Part shown: piece after piece, positions 1-11,100 of the stretch
How the letters are laid out: the number at the start of each line of letters is the position of its first letter
How positions within the stretch are numbered: position 1 is the first letter of the stretch
Assembly: GCF_037392515.1 (NCBI RefSeq)
Contig: NC_090285.1
Coordinates: forward strand, 1,863,501-1,927,500
Reading direction: 5' to 3'
Source: Haliotis asinina
Lineage: Eukaryota > Mollusca > Gastropoda > Lepetellida > Haliotidae
DNA length: 64,000 nt
Program-made: the position numbers and the translations under genes
Notes under the pieces: model-generated
What the model saw: only the letters and a program-made list of their open reading frames with translations
Database searches by the model: none
What the model was told of the DNA's origin: nothing

Positions 1-49
1 ATGACAGTAAAACCAAACATACAAAAGGGGTGATTGAAACAAAACTTAC

Positions 50-696
50 CTTGGTAATAATTTCTTGATGTCAATAGGTTCTGGTTCTAATATTTCAGGT
101 GCAAGTTTGATATCCTCACAATCTCGTAATAAGTCGTATATGACCTGAATCTGTTCGTTAAATTTGGCCATGGTTGTGCGAGCATCTTTCTTTGGCATGG
201 AGCTCTCATCCTCTTCCACTTCAGTTTGGCAGTAGGTGCACTGTAATGAGCCTGTCATTGGGTCTACGAGCTGCCCAACTTCCAGGTCAGTATATGACTT
301 CAAACAGTTTGGACATTTAAATGAGGCACGACTTGTGTTATCACGTTCCTCAAGCTCAATCTTTCTCCTCATATGATCAAGCTTGTATTTCACCACATTC
401 ACAAAGACATTATAATTAATGAAATAATAATTGTGCCTTGTTGTCTTTCCTTCTGCATCAGTCTCTACCCTCATTCTCACTTTCAGAATCTTGTCTACTT
501 TCAAAGAGTTGATGATTGCTCTAAGTTGTTTCCTTTCAAACTTGAGCAACTCTAACATATCATCCTCCTTAATACAGGGATTCCTGACCAGCATGTCAAT
601 AACTATGGCTGTTTCAACAGTATAGAACCCTCGCACTATCAGCCGAATCAGTCGCTTGAGGGAGTCAGGAACTTCAGTTGCTATATCTGTGTCCAT
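50..696 (-). CDS. GTF2E1: TFIIE alpha subunit (general transcription factor IIE subunit 1), first coding exon
   Basis: TFIIE alpha joins the RNA polymerase II pre-initiation complex, recruits and stimulates TFIIH, and helps open the promoter. The exon encodes the first 215 residues. A winged-helix region spans about residues 12-105. It is followed by the TFIIE zinc ribbon with cysteines 128, 131, 153 and 156 (CPNC and CTYC) and then an acidic helix. The start is the first Met of the frame. The reading ends at a strong donor: on the minus strand the exon ends CCAAG before GTAAGT, last exonic base 50, leaving 2 bases of a codon. The rest of the gene lies off the left edge. A TTTGTAG just upstream of the ATG could be the acceptor of a 5'UTR intron. 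Divergent from RABL3. Family assignment rests on recalled similarity over the whole exon. Confidence 0.93.
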
Positions 697-905
697 TATG
701 GAACTGTTGGTACTCTACAAACAAAACACTATCATTACTCGTCCAAAAACCAACAACTCACAAACAAAATAGTGGTTGGACAGTGACATGTCAGACATAT
801 AAAACTTTATTCTAATGTTTCACATTCAACATTTTCTTTCGCTAAAGTTCAGGCAATCTTGGGCACCCCACATTCAAGATTCGCAGCCCTTGATTCTATC
901 CTTTA
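697..905. other. 5' flank of GTF2E1
   Basis: Short AT-rich segment between the GTF2E1 start codon and the foldback transposon. It should hold the 5'UTR and proximal promoter of GTF2E1. I see no clear TATA box. Confidence 0.4.
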
Positions 906-1928
906 CAGGCCCCCCTAAGTAATTGAAGGAATTACAGCAAATTTGAAGGAATTGCATCTCAAATGTAAACAAACGCAGCCCACTCGCGAAACAATTGCAG
1001 CGATATCGGTAGTTTAACGGTAATAACAGAAACACATCGGCCCTATCGGAAGCAATGTCGGTAATACTGGAAACACGATCGGCCATCTTCGGAGATTTTT
1101 CGGTCGCGAGCGGAAACTCACGCAGCAAAACATGGCATCGTTGGAAGAAGCACCCGTCTCGGTGAGATTTGTTTTTAGTTCCTACTATTACATTTTCATA
1201 CTTATCCATCTTTGACCACCCGTGTTGAATGCGTTTAGGTATGAGGTGTTGTCGGGGCAATAGCTTATGTTTTTAGGAAAAGATTGTCACTGCAGAAGAG
1301 TGTCACAAGTCGTGCCCCTGGAGATTGTTTACATCTGAACATCGAAGTCGTGCCGATGATTACGAACATCATGAACGTGCGCCATGAAGAAGTTTAAGAT
1401 TTAAGAGTTTAATTTTTCTTGCTACGAGGTGCAATTGACAAATTTAAACACATTTTACAAAAAAAAAATGATGTTATATCTGGCGCACTTTCGTAATCAT
1501 CGGCACGACTTCGATGTTCAGATGTAAACAAACTACAGGGGCATGACTTGTGACGCTCTCCTAGAGTGACTATCTTTTCCTAAAAACATAAGCTATTGCC
1601 CCGACAACACCTCATACCTAAACGCATTCAACACGGGTGGTCAAAGATGGATAAGTATAAAAATGTAATAGTAGAAACTAAAAACAAATCTCACCGAGAC
1701 GGGTGCTTTTTCCAACGACGCCATGTTTTGCTGCGTGAGTTTCCGCTCGCGACCGAAAAATCTCCGAAGATGGCCGATCGTGTTTCCAGTATTACCGACA
1801 TTGCTTCCGATAGGGCCGATGTATTTCTGTTATTACCGCTAAATTACCGATATCGCTGCGTTTGTTTACATTTGAGATGCAATTCCTTCAAATTTGCTGT
1901 AATTCCTTCAATTACTTAGGGGGGCCTG
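906..1928. mobile_element. Foldback (near-palindromic) non-autonomous DNA transposon
   Basis: Two long inverted arms, about 906-1384 and 1481-1928, flank an AT-rich loop of about 100 bp. The outer ends read CAGGCCCCCCTAAGTAATTG and its complement. The arms are so similar that both encode almost the same shadow peptide (874-1260 minus and 1596-1919 plus), which I do not take as a gene. CTTTA stands on both sides (901-905 and 1929-1933), consistent with a 5-bp target duplication. No transposase is encoded. The superfamily is uncertain: the CAGG start recalls hAT, but hAT makes 8-bp duplications. Near-identity of the arms suggests a fairly recent origin or arm conversion. Confidence 0.8.
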
Positions 1929-1933
1929 CTTTA

Positions 1934-2531
1934 TGTTTATTGTTTATAGCCTATAATATCCCGGTTGGCCTATTATAGGCCGATCGGTATTTTCCCCTAT
2001 CTGATGGTATATTTGTATCAAGCAGACTTACATATTTGTTCTGAAAACTCCAGGGTTTGATGAATCCTTTTGCTACTTTCAAGTCCAGTTGTTAACACTT
2101 TCGTTCAAATCAAGTATGCTTGATGTTTCATTGGGAGGATCACAAGAACAAACAATAACTTTTCAAAAGACGTTCCCGCAAAATCATTTTCGACGCCATT
2201 TTGAAAACAGGCTTACCTCCCTTTTCGGGTTACCAAAAACCTATCACTCAGTTTTTGCGTTGGGGGTGATAACATGTACATGTATTAGAGTGTTTGCTGC
2301 CCCGGCTTATTGATAACATTGTATGTACACTATACAGACCCTACAGCGATCATGTTAAGGTATGGCTAAGTGGTCCCTTTCAAGACAAAATGAAATAATA
2401 ATTTTGTCGTGCATTTTCAGATTCCACATCAGTTGGATTCCCCACCAACCTTTTAAATGTATCCCGAGTAAGCTCTACGACCAAACTGATGAATAGAAAA
2501 ATACCTTTTCACGACATATTTGGCGTAAAAA
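1934..2531. other. Intergenic segment, no gene seen
   Basis: Unique-looking sequence between two transposons. A 74-codon open frame (2089-2313) has no recognisable similarity and is probably chance. Confidence 0.4.
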
Positions 2532-3220
2532 AGTCAGTGCTCCGAATACCGTACAGGCTCCTAAGTTCCGTACACTTTCATTTGTGCGCAATAGCTTATT
2601 ATGTTGATGTGTGGCAAAACAAGACCATTATCGGTTGAAATGCGGTAATCCCCATCTCTATATTTAGCTATCGTGTGTATTCCTCATGTGCTTTCCTTTT
2701 CGATATACGATTGGTTATCGCGATGTGCACTTGCGCAATAGCGACTCTCTCCACTCCTTGCCGGGTTGATGTCAAGGTCACGATCCGAGAACCTCAACAC
2801 ACGACAGCTCAAAGCGAGAAATATAAAAAGCACTTCACGGTACGGAAACCCGAAATAATGTATTTTAACTAACCAAAAACGTATTCTCAAAAATAGGTTT
2901 CATACAAGCTATTTTCAAATTTTAAAAAGAATAAGACGTACGATATTTGATGCCCAGATTATGATATATTTTTGCTATGCGCCTAATTTCGTACAGTGAC
3001 ATTTTATTTTTTTTCTCATGTAATATGTACTCACATGAAACATTTGCATAGGCATCGATATACAAATTGATGTAACATATATAGATGTAATATAAAAATA
3101 ATTTATATGGCCGTTTTTAAACTCTATTTTGAAGTAGTGACGCATTGTCAGAAATGTATTTATTGTTAGTATTAGCCCATGCAGCCTTAAAGTGTCGGTT
3201 ATTATTCGTCACTCCTTTAC

Positions 3221-3350
3221 GGCCACGGCAGGGTAGACTCTAATGGTTCAAGTGCTCGTTCGTCTTGCCGAATATCCGGGTTCGATTCCCACGTGGAAAC
3301 AATGTGTTGAGCCCATTTCTGGTCCCATGCCGTGCCATTACGGGGATATA
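3221..3350 (+). mobile_element. tRNA-derived SINE fragment
   Basis: A possible Pol III A box lies near 3234 (TAGACTCTAATGG) and a very good B box, GGTTCGATTCC, at 3279-3289. It is followed by GTGTTGAGCCCATTTCTGGT, a core segment I associate with molluscan SINEs. The 3' tail is degraded. It sits inside the pogo-like element and so is younger than it. Confidence 0.6.
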
Positions 3351-3668
3351 TCAAATAACGAATTAAACCTTACCCCTTCACTACTCTGCAAACGCAGCCA
3401 TGATGTGAAATGACAACATAAATATTGCATACCAACAGAAACTACATATCTTAATCCATGAACGTTGTAGCAACAAATACATAAATGTGAATACACAAAC
3501 ATATTCAGAACATGTCAACAACACAGTAGAACAATTTGTCAACAGTCTAACTGTTATTTACACGGAAGCTAATACAATTTTATATAACAAAAACGCATAA
3601 ATCACACTTTTACGATTATTTATCAGTCCCAAATAATATCAATAACAGTACTGTCAACTTTACAGAAA

Positions 3669-4022
3669 ATGGCGCTTTCAAAATCCACTCAGCTCAGCGA
3701 ATCATTTGGAAGTGGACATGAACTAGTGATTGCAGTCGCCCGTACAGCTTTAAACGCCTTAATCCTGGATGATGTGTTTGTTGAATACGAAGCTGAAGCA
3801 ATACTTGACCTGCTGCAGAAATATTTAGACCATTCTAGATGTAGACTTGCAGTGGCAGAAGTTGTTTGTCGAATAATGACATATCAAAAGACACCTAAAG
3901 ACCCCATGTCTGCAATCTTTTTAGCAAGACGTGTGCTTCATGTTTATAACGAAAAGGAATGTCAACAAGATACAATTCTGGAACGTGTTCTTTCGATATT
4001 GTGTCAAATTGGACAGTATTGA
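3669..4022 (+). CDS. Unidentified 117-residue ORF inside the pogo-like element
   Basis: I do not recognise this protein. It reads as predominantly helical (residues about 15-115), with ordinary codon use and a composition like a real protein: MALSKSTQLSESF at the start and a helix such as AEAILDLLQKYLDHSRCRLA. It ends just before the probable transposase start at 4042, in a different frame. It could be a first ORF of the transposon, a captured host exon, or an N-terminal exon spliced to the transposase. No PF02178-type or zinc-finger signature is visible. Confidence 0.4.
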   Translation: MALSKSTQLSESFGSGHELVIAVARTALNALILDDVFVEYEAEAILDLLQKYLDHSRCRLAVAEVVCRIMTYQKTPKDPMSAIFLARRVLHVYNEKECQQDTILERVLSILCQIGQY

Positions 4023-4041
4023 ACGTTTCAAATTTCCCGTC

Positions 4042-5618
4042 ATGACTATAAGCGATCATGTCAGGGGGATGTCTGAGGAAGGGAATCTTGGTCGCCCATC
4101 AGTGCTATCAGCGGCCGTTGAAGATGGCATTGCCGACCAAATAAAGGCCGCAGCACTGACAGGGTTCGGCATTACCCGTCGTCAGCTGGTGCTAAAAGTG
4201 GCACGCATATGCAGGAGACTTAAGCTGACGACCCCTTTCAAGAATGACGTGCCTGGTAAAGGGTGGATAGCTGGCTTTATGAAGCGCCACCCCGACATAC
4301 ATCTGAGATCGCCCGTCCCTCTCACCACAGTCAGGGCAAGAATGCTCAATCCATGTGTCACAAATAGTTACTTTGATGAACTTGAGGAACTTGTCAAGAG
4401 TCTTAAACTAAACGATAAAGCGCACTTAATTTGGAACATTGATGAAACAAGTGTTCCGCTGACACACAAACCAATCAAAGTTCTGGCGGAAGCTGGTGTT
4501 AAAAATGTTCCCGGGCGTGTGGGGAACACACGTGATAATGTCACTGTTTTAGCCTGCATAAATGCTGCGGGGTGCAACATCCCCCCTATGGCCATAGTTA
4601 AGGGGAAGACCCCAAAATGTCTCCAGGCTTACGTATACAATACTCCGGCTGGAGTGCCTGGCACGGCCTACACATACCAAAGTCGTGCATGGGTGGAAGA
4701 CACATTGGGTGAAGGGTGGTTTGAGGACCATTTCCTGAAACACTGTGGACCGGAGAGGCCTCAACTTATAGTGCTGGACAGTTCGCACGAAACACTTGGG
4801 CTTCTTGAGAAGGCAAAGGCAAATGATGTAACCATCCTAGCTTTTCCTCCTCACACAACCCAGTGGCTTTGCCCTCTAGACAAATCAGTCTTTGGCCCAC
4901 TCAGGAGGGAGTGGAACAGGGTTTGCAGCGAATTCATGGTGCAAAGACCAAATAATCTAGTGACCAAATGGGAATGGCCCCGTTTGTTCAAACAAGCTTA
5001 CGGTATTGCTTTCACGCCCTCAAATGTCTGCAGTGGATTTAGGAAATGCGGAATATTCCCTGTAAATAGGAATTCCATCCCCTTGACGTTAGCTTCGAGT
5101 CATCTGGAGAAGGGGGAGTTGCTGATATTCCAGTTGTTGCTGAAGCTGACACTCCAGTCAATTCTGGCACCATCACGCCTGATGCCGGAGCGTCTTCTAC
5201 ACCAATAGCTGGGGCATCAGTGGATTCATCTACATCTGAAGCAACGTTACCAGAGGGCGCGTCTCTCCTGTCTGACACTGACTTCATTTTGTCGGTTTTG
5301 ACAGGTGACACTCCATCTTCTTTAGATGAACCAGGCAACTTAGTTGTTGAAATAGCTACAGTGTCCTAGGTTGAGGCTATGGACGCTATCAAGTCCGAGT
5401 TTTCTCTCCCACCCTCTGTAATGAAACAAAGTTCCAAATCAAATCCACGGAAGCTGACTTCCCATCGCATTCTGACGAGCGATGAGATCATTAAGCTGAA
5501 GACAGAGAAAAGAGATGAGAAAGAGAAACTAGAAAGAGAAAAACAAGCGCGTATGGAAGCCAGGCAATCTCGTCAGAAGGGTTGGAAGCCAGCTTCTATA
5601 TCTAAGATTATCTTATAA
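4042..5618 (+). pseudogene. Pogo/Jerky-type (CENP-B-like, DDE_1) transposase, decayed
   Basis: Catalyses cut-and-paste transposition. The probable start is MTISDHVRGM at 4042; the open frame itself extends back to 3931. The N-terminus holds a Psq/CENP-B-type helix-turn-helix region (GRPSVLSAAVE... then FKNDVPGKGWIAGFMKRHP). The RNaseH-fold catalytic core follows: first acid in NIDETSV, second in LIVLDSSHE, third in LCPLDKSVFGPLRREW. The second motif is normally LDGHSSH; here the GH pair is missing. The C-terminal LTSDEIIKLK coiled-coil segment lies at 5379-5618. A one-base frameshift near 5085 moves the frame, and an in-frame TAG at 5367-5369 interrupts the linker, so this copy should not make a full transposase. 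No intron is evident. Confidence 0.85.
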
Positions 5619-5639
5619 ATACACTGTGCCCATAAGCTG

Positions 5640-7310
5640 CTGCAATCCATTTAAGATCGATGAATTACTCACTAACACACACAAAAAAAATATCGATAAA
5701 TATTTTTGTTGTCACTTGTCACTATTTCTTAGGACGGTGACCCCATGCAGGTGAAACCGCTAGGCGCTAGACAACATCATAATGACAGCTTGTTACTAAT
5801 TTGGGTGTCAAAAATTATAATACTAATCGTGAGTGTTGGTCTGCGGTTTTCATGGCACTGTGCAAAATTTAGTTTTGATGCAATTATTAGATTTTGTGTT
5901 AGTGAGTAAGTCATAGTTCTACAATAAAATCAAACGCATGATCAACAACGCCTGTTATTACCTGACTATCATATGTGCTGGAAGGAAATTTCTGTATTTG
6001 GTATTTTTAAGCAACATATATTCAAATTGGTGTGCCAAATTATTAGCAGTCATTGTTGCCAGCAGAAAAACGTAACATCGTCACACTCCTGCATAAGTTG
6101 ATAATTACCCTTAGTCAACACGCTGATAAAAACAGCATATTGGTGAAAAATACTCATGACAGGTGGCCTCATTCACATATTACACATTGCGGTGCCATGT
6201 TTGATTCAGCAGGATGATAAAGAAATTGGTTTCGTGGCTGTTTCCTCAACTGTAACAGGCGCTGTACCATAAACTAGTGGTAGTCCCGTTGATATCCCGT
6301 AATGTAACCCGTTAGTTAAAACGCGGTTGTGAGGAAAAGCGCTTAGTTGTCTAACAATGGGACCTCAGCCCACAAGAAGTACTGCACAAAAATACTGTCT
6401 TTAGAATGACGCCACTAAGTCTTATTGCCCATTTTGTATTATAATCTTGTATTGTTCAAACTCTTACCTTCTGCGATGCATTTCAGGATATCTTGATTTT
6501 GGCGACACGTGACATACAACATGTCGACCCTGCCCCCACGAGATGTTGTAGTGCGCCGCTGTACTACAGGTGCTCCCAGTTAGTCATTCGGTTTCCATTT
6601 TTTTCGTTAATGACACTTGAAATACTATTTTCCTGTACTGCAGTGCTTAAAGTCTTTGTTACAAAACCATAATATTTTTAAATTCGTTTCTTTCTGACGC
6701 TAAGTGAAATCTCTATTTCCATGCTCACGTTATCCGACGTCTTAACAGTTCACTGTGTAACTTTGGAAGGAGGCGCTGATTCAACCTAAAACCGTTGATG
6801 ACGATGATGCACCATTACTACGTCACTGCAATTCACATTTTCCCGCGGAATGTGTCAGTAAGGACGACCCTCCCAACCCCCAACCCCCAGGGCCAGCTAC
6901 AAATCAGTTACCCAACCCCGAAACTCTTATTTCATGTCTTATCTTATAACTATAGGAATTTCTAGTTTATTGGTTTAGTAAAACTGCTTGATGTGTATTT
7001 CCTGTGTTTGTTTTCAAATGCTTTTAGAAATACATTTGTGTATTATAATATGTTATAATATACTTATCTCTAAAGGATCAAATGAAGAATAAAAATTTAC
7101 ATTTAAAACAAGTATTCATTTCCAACATTAGCTAACATTGACAACACTCGATATTCATCAGCTCAAGTTCATTATATTCTAGTGATAATTATGAATAAAG
7201 AAATGTAAAAAATGAATATAGTTTTGAACTTGATTTACCTCTAATCATTTATATGAGTTAATAATTAACCAGCAGATGTAACTTGTATTAAGAACTAACA
7301 GCAGCGAAAG
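5640..7310. other. Non-coding interior of the pogo-like element
   Basis: AT-rich DNA with no open frame of note. A short C-rich run (ACCCTCCCAACCCCCAACCC) near 6868 is the only compositional oddity. Confidence 0.5.
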
Positions 7311-7589
7311 TGTCATTTAGATAGTGTACGGAATTAAGATACGTGTACGATATTAGAAGAAACAGTGTACGGTATTACAGTCAATCTGTACGAATTTAAA
7401 TGACTGAGGGTAGCCTCCTTTGACTGAACACATGGTAAAAACGGAAAATGGATTACTCAACCGGTTTAATGAGCAGGCAAGATGATTGGATGATCTTTTA
7501 AACAACATGCGCCATGAGGTAGTATTTGTAACCGAAGCGATTCAGGTGATGTCTGTGGCCAAACGTGTACGGTATTCGGAGCACTGACT

Positions 7590-8107
7590 CCTATGGCTCA
7601 CCGTCGAAAACACATACAAAAATACCCGGATGTGACAAGCGACTACAGTTCCGCCGATGCGATGTTATAAACGCTATTTTTGTTGGAAACACATGATGCT
7701 TTTTTTGTGAAATAGATGAATATACCTTATCACTCAAGATTAGCAAAATCAAAACTTAAAATGATATTAAAGATAAAAATTATGTTTTTGTCTTATACCG
7801 TCGAAAACCCCTAACACTGGGATATATTTTTATGCCTCAAATCTGTGCAATGTTTTGAACTAAGATTTTTAGATACGGACTCTATATCATTCACTTTCTC
7901 AAGTAACAAAATGATAAGTCTTGATGGCAAGACATGGCGAAATTATGCCGTTTTAATCAACCAAAGTAGTGTCAGTTTGGTACAGCGCCGATTAGGCTAT
8001 AGCATATACGTAAACATCCGAAACATTACGATACTTTCCGAATGATGTAGCAGCAGCTCCTCGCATAGCGGGTACTAACCGAAGCCCAAAGACGGGAAGT
8101 AAGCAAG
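7590..8107. other. RABL3 upstream region
   Basis: Segment between the pogo-like element and the RABL3 start codon. It should hold the RABL3 5'UTR and promoter. CpG-containing sequence around 8055-8095 fits a TATA-less promoter. A 66-codon open frame at 7845-8045 looks like chance. Confidence 0.4.
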
Positions 8108-11100
8108 ATGGCAGCAATAGACAAAGTTAAAGTTGTGGTCGTCGGCGATTCCGGTAAGACAATACAGAGCATGATGACAGATACTCCATATATTCTACTC
8201 AATGTCCTTAACAGGCTGACTGTATAGGTTGCAAGTGAGCTGAATGTTACTGCCACGTCATCAAGAACTAATTGTGATAATGTAGAGGGTTATTTCCCTT
8301 GGGCTGTCTGCTATCTGAACAAGTGAGTTTATGTGGACCTTTAAAGGGGCACTGATGCGGAGCGAATAATGCTTCTCGCCAACGGTCTAATTACGAAAGC
8401 AGACCGCAAATTGGCCAGCGCCCACTCCTTCGACCGTGACGGACAAAGGAACTGGGCTCCTGTCCATATTAGCAAAATTTCTTCACTTAAACACTCAGGA
8501 GGCCGGATGCCCATCACATGCCATTTGTTTAAAAATATCCATGGTATTCCTTGTCTGATCGTAACCATATATCCCAGCAGTGTAGTTCTTTTCGGATGCT
8601 TGGATGGTATACTTACTGATCCAATTTGATCCTATTTCTGTGTTTTTAACCTCGATATTTAATCATGTTACATGAAAATATGATGTCTACAGGCACGTAG
8701 CAAGCCATTTGTTTCAGTACGGAAGATTGCAAAGCTTTATATTTAGGTAGTTTTGAGTGTTGGTTGAGCTGTGATAGCAAATATCATACGTAAAGTTTGG
8801 TAGCTATGGTTGCTACAATGGTTTATCATTTATGATAATAAAACACACAGTTGATTTATTTGAATTCGTAAACAAAAAAACGATGACCTTGGCTTTGGTA
8901 GAGAAATCTGAAAATTGTCTTACGTAAAAAAACAACTTATTTCACTTATTTACCAAAGTACACAGCAAATGCCTGTGTGTATTCCTTATGTAACGAAATT
9001 CCGTTGGTATCCTCAAAACAGTTTCGGCCCATAAGTGTTTTCAGGCTGCATGCGACACAGAGATTACATCTTCCTTGCTGTAACTCGCGTTTGATGGTGT
9101 AAACCTACACGTGTTATTTGTCATCATTCTCTTGATGGTCAATTCATGAATTTATAACAGGTATAATTAGTAGCAACACCACTTCGGTTACTCAACAAAG
9201 GTTCCCATTTGGCATTTCTCCTGTCTGGAGTAAATACTCAACATTATAAATTAAGGTCTGTAATGGCAAATGTATTGTATGTTATGTAATATGTGCATGT
9301 AAGTGATGCAAGAGGGTTTATCAGCTGAGTTACAAAAACAAACATCGATCAAAGGATTAACCGAGAACACACTGATTGATTAATTACTTTTATCTCCTAG
9401 CGGATTTGTCAAAAGGCAGTGGGTGTAGATGACTACACCCTGTCGTAAAGTGTGAGTGCAAAAACAACATCCTCCCTTCAAAGAATTAACCACGTTTGCG
9501 TTGATTGATTGATTGCTCATTATTGGTTAACTAAATTACTTCGAATAGTTGACATCATACAATTAGTTGCCAGGTGTGCTATCTTGGGAGACCAATGAGA
9601 GGTTTATCTGGTTTTCACCAACGAAAGACGTGAAACGATGTGTTACTTTTTCGCAAAGGAGACAGTTGTAAGACACGCGACACAGAGCAGGATTATTTAC
9701 CAGCTGCAGATGAATGGAATACGATTTCTTTTACGTGGATATTGATGGATACATTCCTGAACAAGGTAGTAGCCTGACATTGTTGCTATAAAATTAGTCT
9801 GTTTTACATTCATTATTTGCATTTTGTTTTAATTTATTTGTTGTAGCATTCAGCAGAATCTGTATGACAGAAAACACACACTAGATCGCGTATGTGTGTG
9901 AAATAGGATCCACACTGGCAATCTATACAATGTATAAATGTTGCTGTTATGTTAGAAATTTACGATGAGTATAAGCAAATCGTGTGTTCTTTTATTAATT
10001 TTCAGAATCATACAAATATGACAATAAACTAATTAGGGTTATGAGACAAAATATAGAGACGTACATTGGCTTCGTTATTCTTCCGTCCTAATATTTTTTT
10101 ACCATTTCTACTACTGGCAGATGATTTACCTTCAAAGTGTTTCATTTGTTTTCATAATACATTTGTAATGAAGTACAAATGACTTCACCTCAGTTGATCT
10201 GTCTATAATTAAACTATCAATTGCGCTTACGGACTGCGCAGCAGAGGTCACGAACCAGTCACAAATTCTGGGATATCATCCGGGTACTCACGGGAGAAAA
10301 ACAATAACAAAAGTTTACACCAGTCCACGGAAATTGCTCCGCATCAGTGCCCCTTTAAGTTTGAACTGTATTGTGCAGTGTACCCCTGACATCGATCATG
10401 ACTGTTCCTTATTGCAGGTGTGGGTAAAACGTCACTTGTCCATCTCATCTGTCACAATGAACCACAATCAAATCCCGCTGCGACAATTGGCTGCTCAGTT
10501 GAAGTGAAGGTAACTCGGATTTTTAGGATGCAATTGATAAGATAAGTTGATTCTCTACCAACAATACCGTGCCAGTCATCGAATGTCGTGGATTGAAAAC
10601 CCTGTCCAAATATGTTCCTGTCTCCATATTCCAACACTGAAATGATTTGCATGACAAGTGTTAATTTTGATAATTGATGCCAAATGTTGTGATCAGACTT
10701 ACAGCTGTTGATTATTCAATCATTTTTCTGTTATTTCGTCTCAGTATTTTTCTTTTTTTGTAAAGTTATTTCAGTTATATAACGAGCTATTGGAACAGTG
10801 TACTGGATTCATGTTTATATAAGCCACTGTAGGCTTGTTCAAGTTGTTGGCTTATCCAGGTTTCTGCTTTGACAGAATAAAAAAAATGTTTGTACCACTA
10901 ACACGAACAGTGTTCAGTCTGCAGGAAGTGAGAAACCAAAGATATGGAACATGTGTATTTTAGATGGATACTGCACTGATTCATTTGCAGTCACAGTGGG
11001 AAGTATGCAACATCTACTCACAGTGAGTGAGTGAGTTTAGTTTTACGCCGCACTCAGCAATATTCCAGCTATATGGCGGCGGTCTGTAAATAATCGAGTC

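Larger units (their letters stand above)
2532..7589 (+). mobile_element. Pogo/Tigger-like DNA transposon, about 5.06 kb
   Basis: The ends match as inverted repeats: AGTCAGTGCTCCGAATACCG starts at 2532 and its complement ends at 7589, with the match running about 24 bp. The body holds a pogo-type transposase (4042-5618 region). A motif based on GTACGATATT/GTACGG recurs inside both ends (about 2555-2575, 2938-2995 and 7325-7400), as expected of subterminal transposase-binding sites. TA lies near each end, but not at equal distance from the matched repeats, so the exact TA duplication is not settled. A SINE is inserted at 3221. The stretch 5640-7310 is AT-rich with no gene. Confidence 0.8.

Noticed and set aside
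874-1260. 128-codon open frame on the minus strand, with a near-identical one at 1596-1919 on the plus strand
   Set aside because: Both are the same sequence in the inverted arms of a foldback transposon, with no recognisable protein family.
3221-3350. Possible tRNA gene (good B box)
   Set aside because: No cloverleaf can be drawn around it, and the downstream core matches a SINE.
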